Positions 13,438-13,842 of a DNA stretch of 13,842 nt are shown here, one piece after another. The notes beneath the pieces are model-generated. The model worked only from the letters and a program-made list of their open reading frames with translations, was not told the origin of the DNA and did no database searches. Source of the stretch: DATHSN01 sp035464115. Its GTDB lineage: Bacteria > Actinomycetota > Acidimicrobiia > Acidimicrobiales > SKKL01. The translations under genes were made by a program, and so were the position numbers. Each line of letters starts with the position of its first letter. Positions within the stretch are counted from its first letter, which is position 1. Where the stretch lies: contig DATHSN010000354.1 in NCBI GenBank assembly GCA_035464115.1, positions 1 to 13,842 on the forward strand. The letters are read 5' to 3'.

Positions 13438-13842
13438 TCAGGACCCCCGGCGGATCCGCACCTGGCCGGGGCCGTCGACGACCACCCGGCCGGTGCCGGT
13501 GTCGACGCCGATCCCGAGGCCGGGCACCACCGGTGCGCCATCGACACCTGTGGCGTCGACGGCCACCACCACGTCGCCGTCGTCGAGCGTCACCCGGATG
13601 GTCGCCGCCTCCGCGTGGTGCACCGCGGTGGCGATCATCTCCTCGGCGACCCGTCGGACGAGAACCGCCGTCTCGGGGTCGTCCGGCGGCGGCGCCGACC
13701 ACTCGACCTCGACGCGGGCGCCGACCTCCTCGCGGGCCGCGGCGACGTCGATGCCGACGATGGTGGCCACGTCGGCGAGGGCCCCCGAGAGCGGACCGGG
13801 CTGGTCGGGCGCGGGCGCGACGCTGTGGCGCCAGGTGCGCTC
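13438..13842 (-). CDS. C-terminus of a histidine-kinase-like ATPase protein, degenerate; cut by window edge
   Basis: The last 134 residues of a protein that enters from beyond the right edge; the frame is open to base 13842. The layout matches the end of a NarL-type sensor kinase: a helical stretch, then VEVEWSAPPPDDPETAVLVR, then RRVAEEMIATAVHHAEAATI in place of the N-box, a beta strand pair (IRVTLDDGDVVVAVD), and GLGIGVDTGTGRVVV at the end. The N-box Asn appears replaced by Thr, and the G1 DxGxG is reduced to DATGVDG, so ATP binding may be lost or altered. The visible part does not include a phospho-acceptor His. The start lies outside; GTG at 13770 is internal. The next gene begins 48 bases downstream, so it may head the operon. 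Confidence 0.6.
   Translation of the reverse strand, partial: ERTWRHSVAPAPDQPGPLSGALADVATIVGIDVAAAREEVGARVEVEWSAPPPDDPETAVLVRRVAEEMIATAVHHAEAATIRVTLDDGDVVVAVDATGVDGAPVVPGLGIGVDTGTGRVVVDGPGQVRIRRGS

Overview
The window is about 13.8 kb of very GC-rich, gene-dense chromosomal DNA. It has nearly uniform G/C in third codon positions, frequent GTG starts, TAnnnT-type -10 elements set close to start codons, and families typical of Actinobacteria (LCC-type acyl-CoA carboxylase, DUF3618, Actinobacterial Holin-X). I infer an actinobacterium, possibly Acidimicrobiia, but nothing here fixes the genus. I see no rRNA, tRNA, CRISPR array, transposase, integrase or phage structural gene, and no gene-free stretch over 300 bases.

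Layout, left to right: (1) a Bcr/CflA-like drug efflux MFS transporter on the minus strand, cut by the left edge; (2) divergent from it, a single-chain biotin-carrier plus carboxyltransferase protein (883-2733), which looks like a long-chain acyl-CoA carboxylase lacking its biotin carboxylase domain; (3) a second, complete MFS transporter (minus), convergent with gene 2 and divergent from (4) an AlkA-type HhH-GPD DNA glycosylase (plus); (5) a membrane-anchored GAF-PAS-GGDEF-EAL protein (minus) with both catalytic motifs intact; (6) a divergent rhodanese lipoprotein (plus) behind a compact promoter that carries a CsoR/CstR-like inverted repeat; (7) a three-PAS SpoIIE-type PP2C phosphatase (plus), ended by a perfect 15-bp hairpin; (8) a tightly packed minus-strand operon filling the right end.

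The right-end operon reads, in transcription order: the C-terminus of a degenerate histidine-kinase-like ATPase protein, a conserved protein of unknown function, a YihY/BrkB membrane protein continuous with a long helical tail, a Holin-X/YqjE-like two-TM protein, and a DUF3618 YqjD-like helical membrane protein. The last four genes overlap one another (4-bp overlaps twice, a 25-bp overlap once), so they are probably one mRNA with translational coupling. The most notable feature is a strong Shine-Dalgarno plus ATG buried inside the YihY reading frame, written with codons unusual for this DNA. It suggests that one continuous ORF makes two products. The operon resembles a Gram-positive counterpart of the proteobacterial yqjD-yqjE envelope module. 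Genes 5-7 form a signalling patch combining c-di-GMP turnover, sulfur/persulfide handling and serine phosphatase output. The left half is metabolism, efflux and DNA repair with no evident functional linkage.
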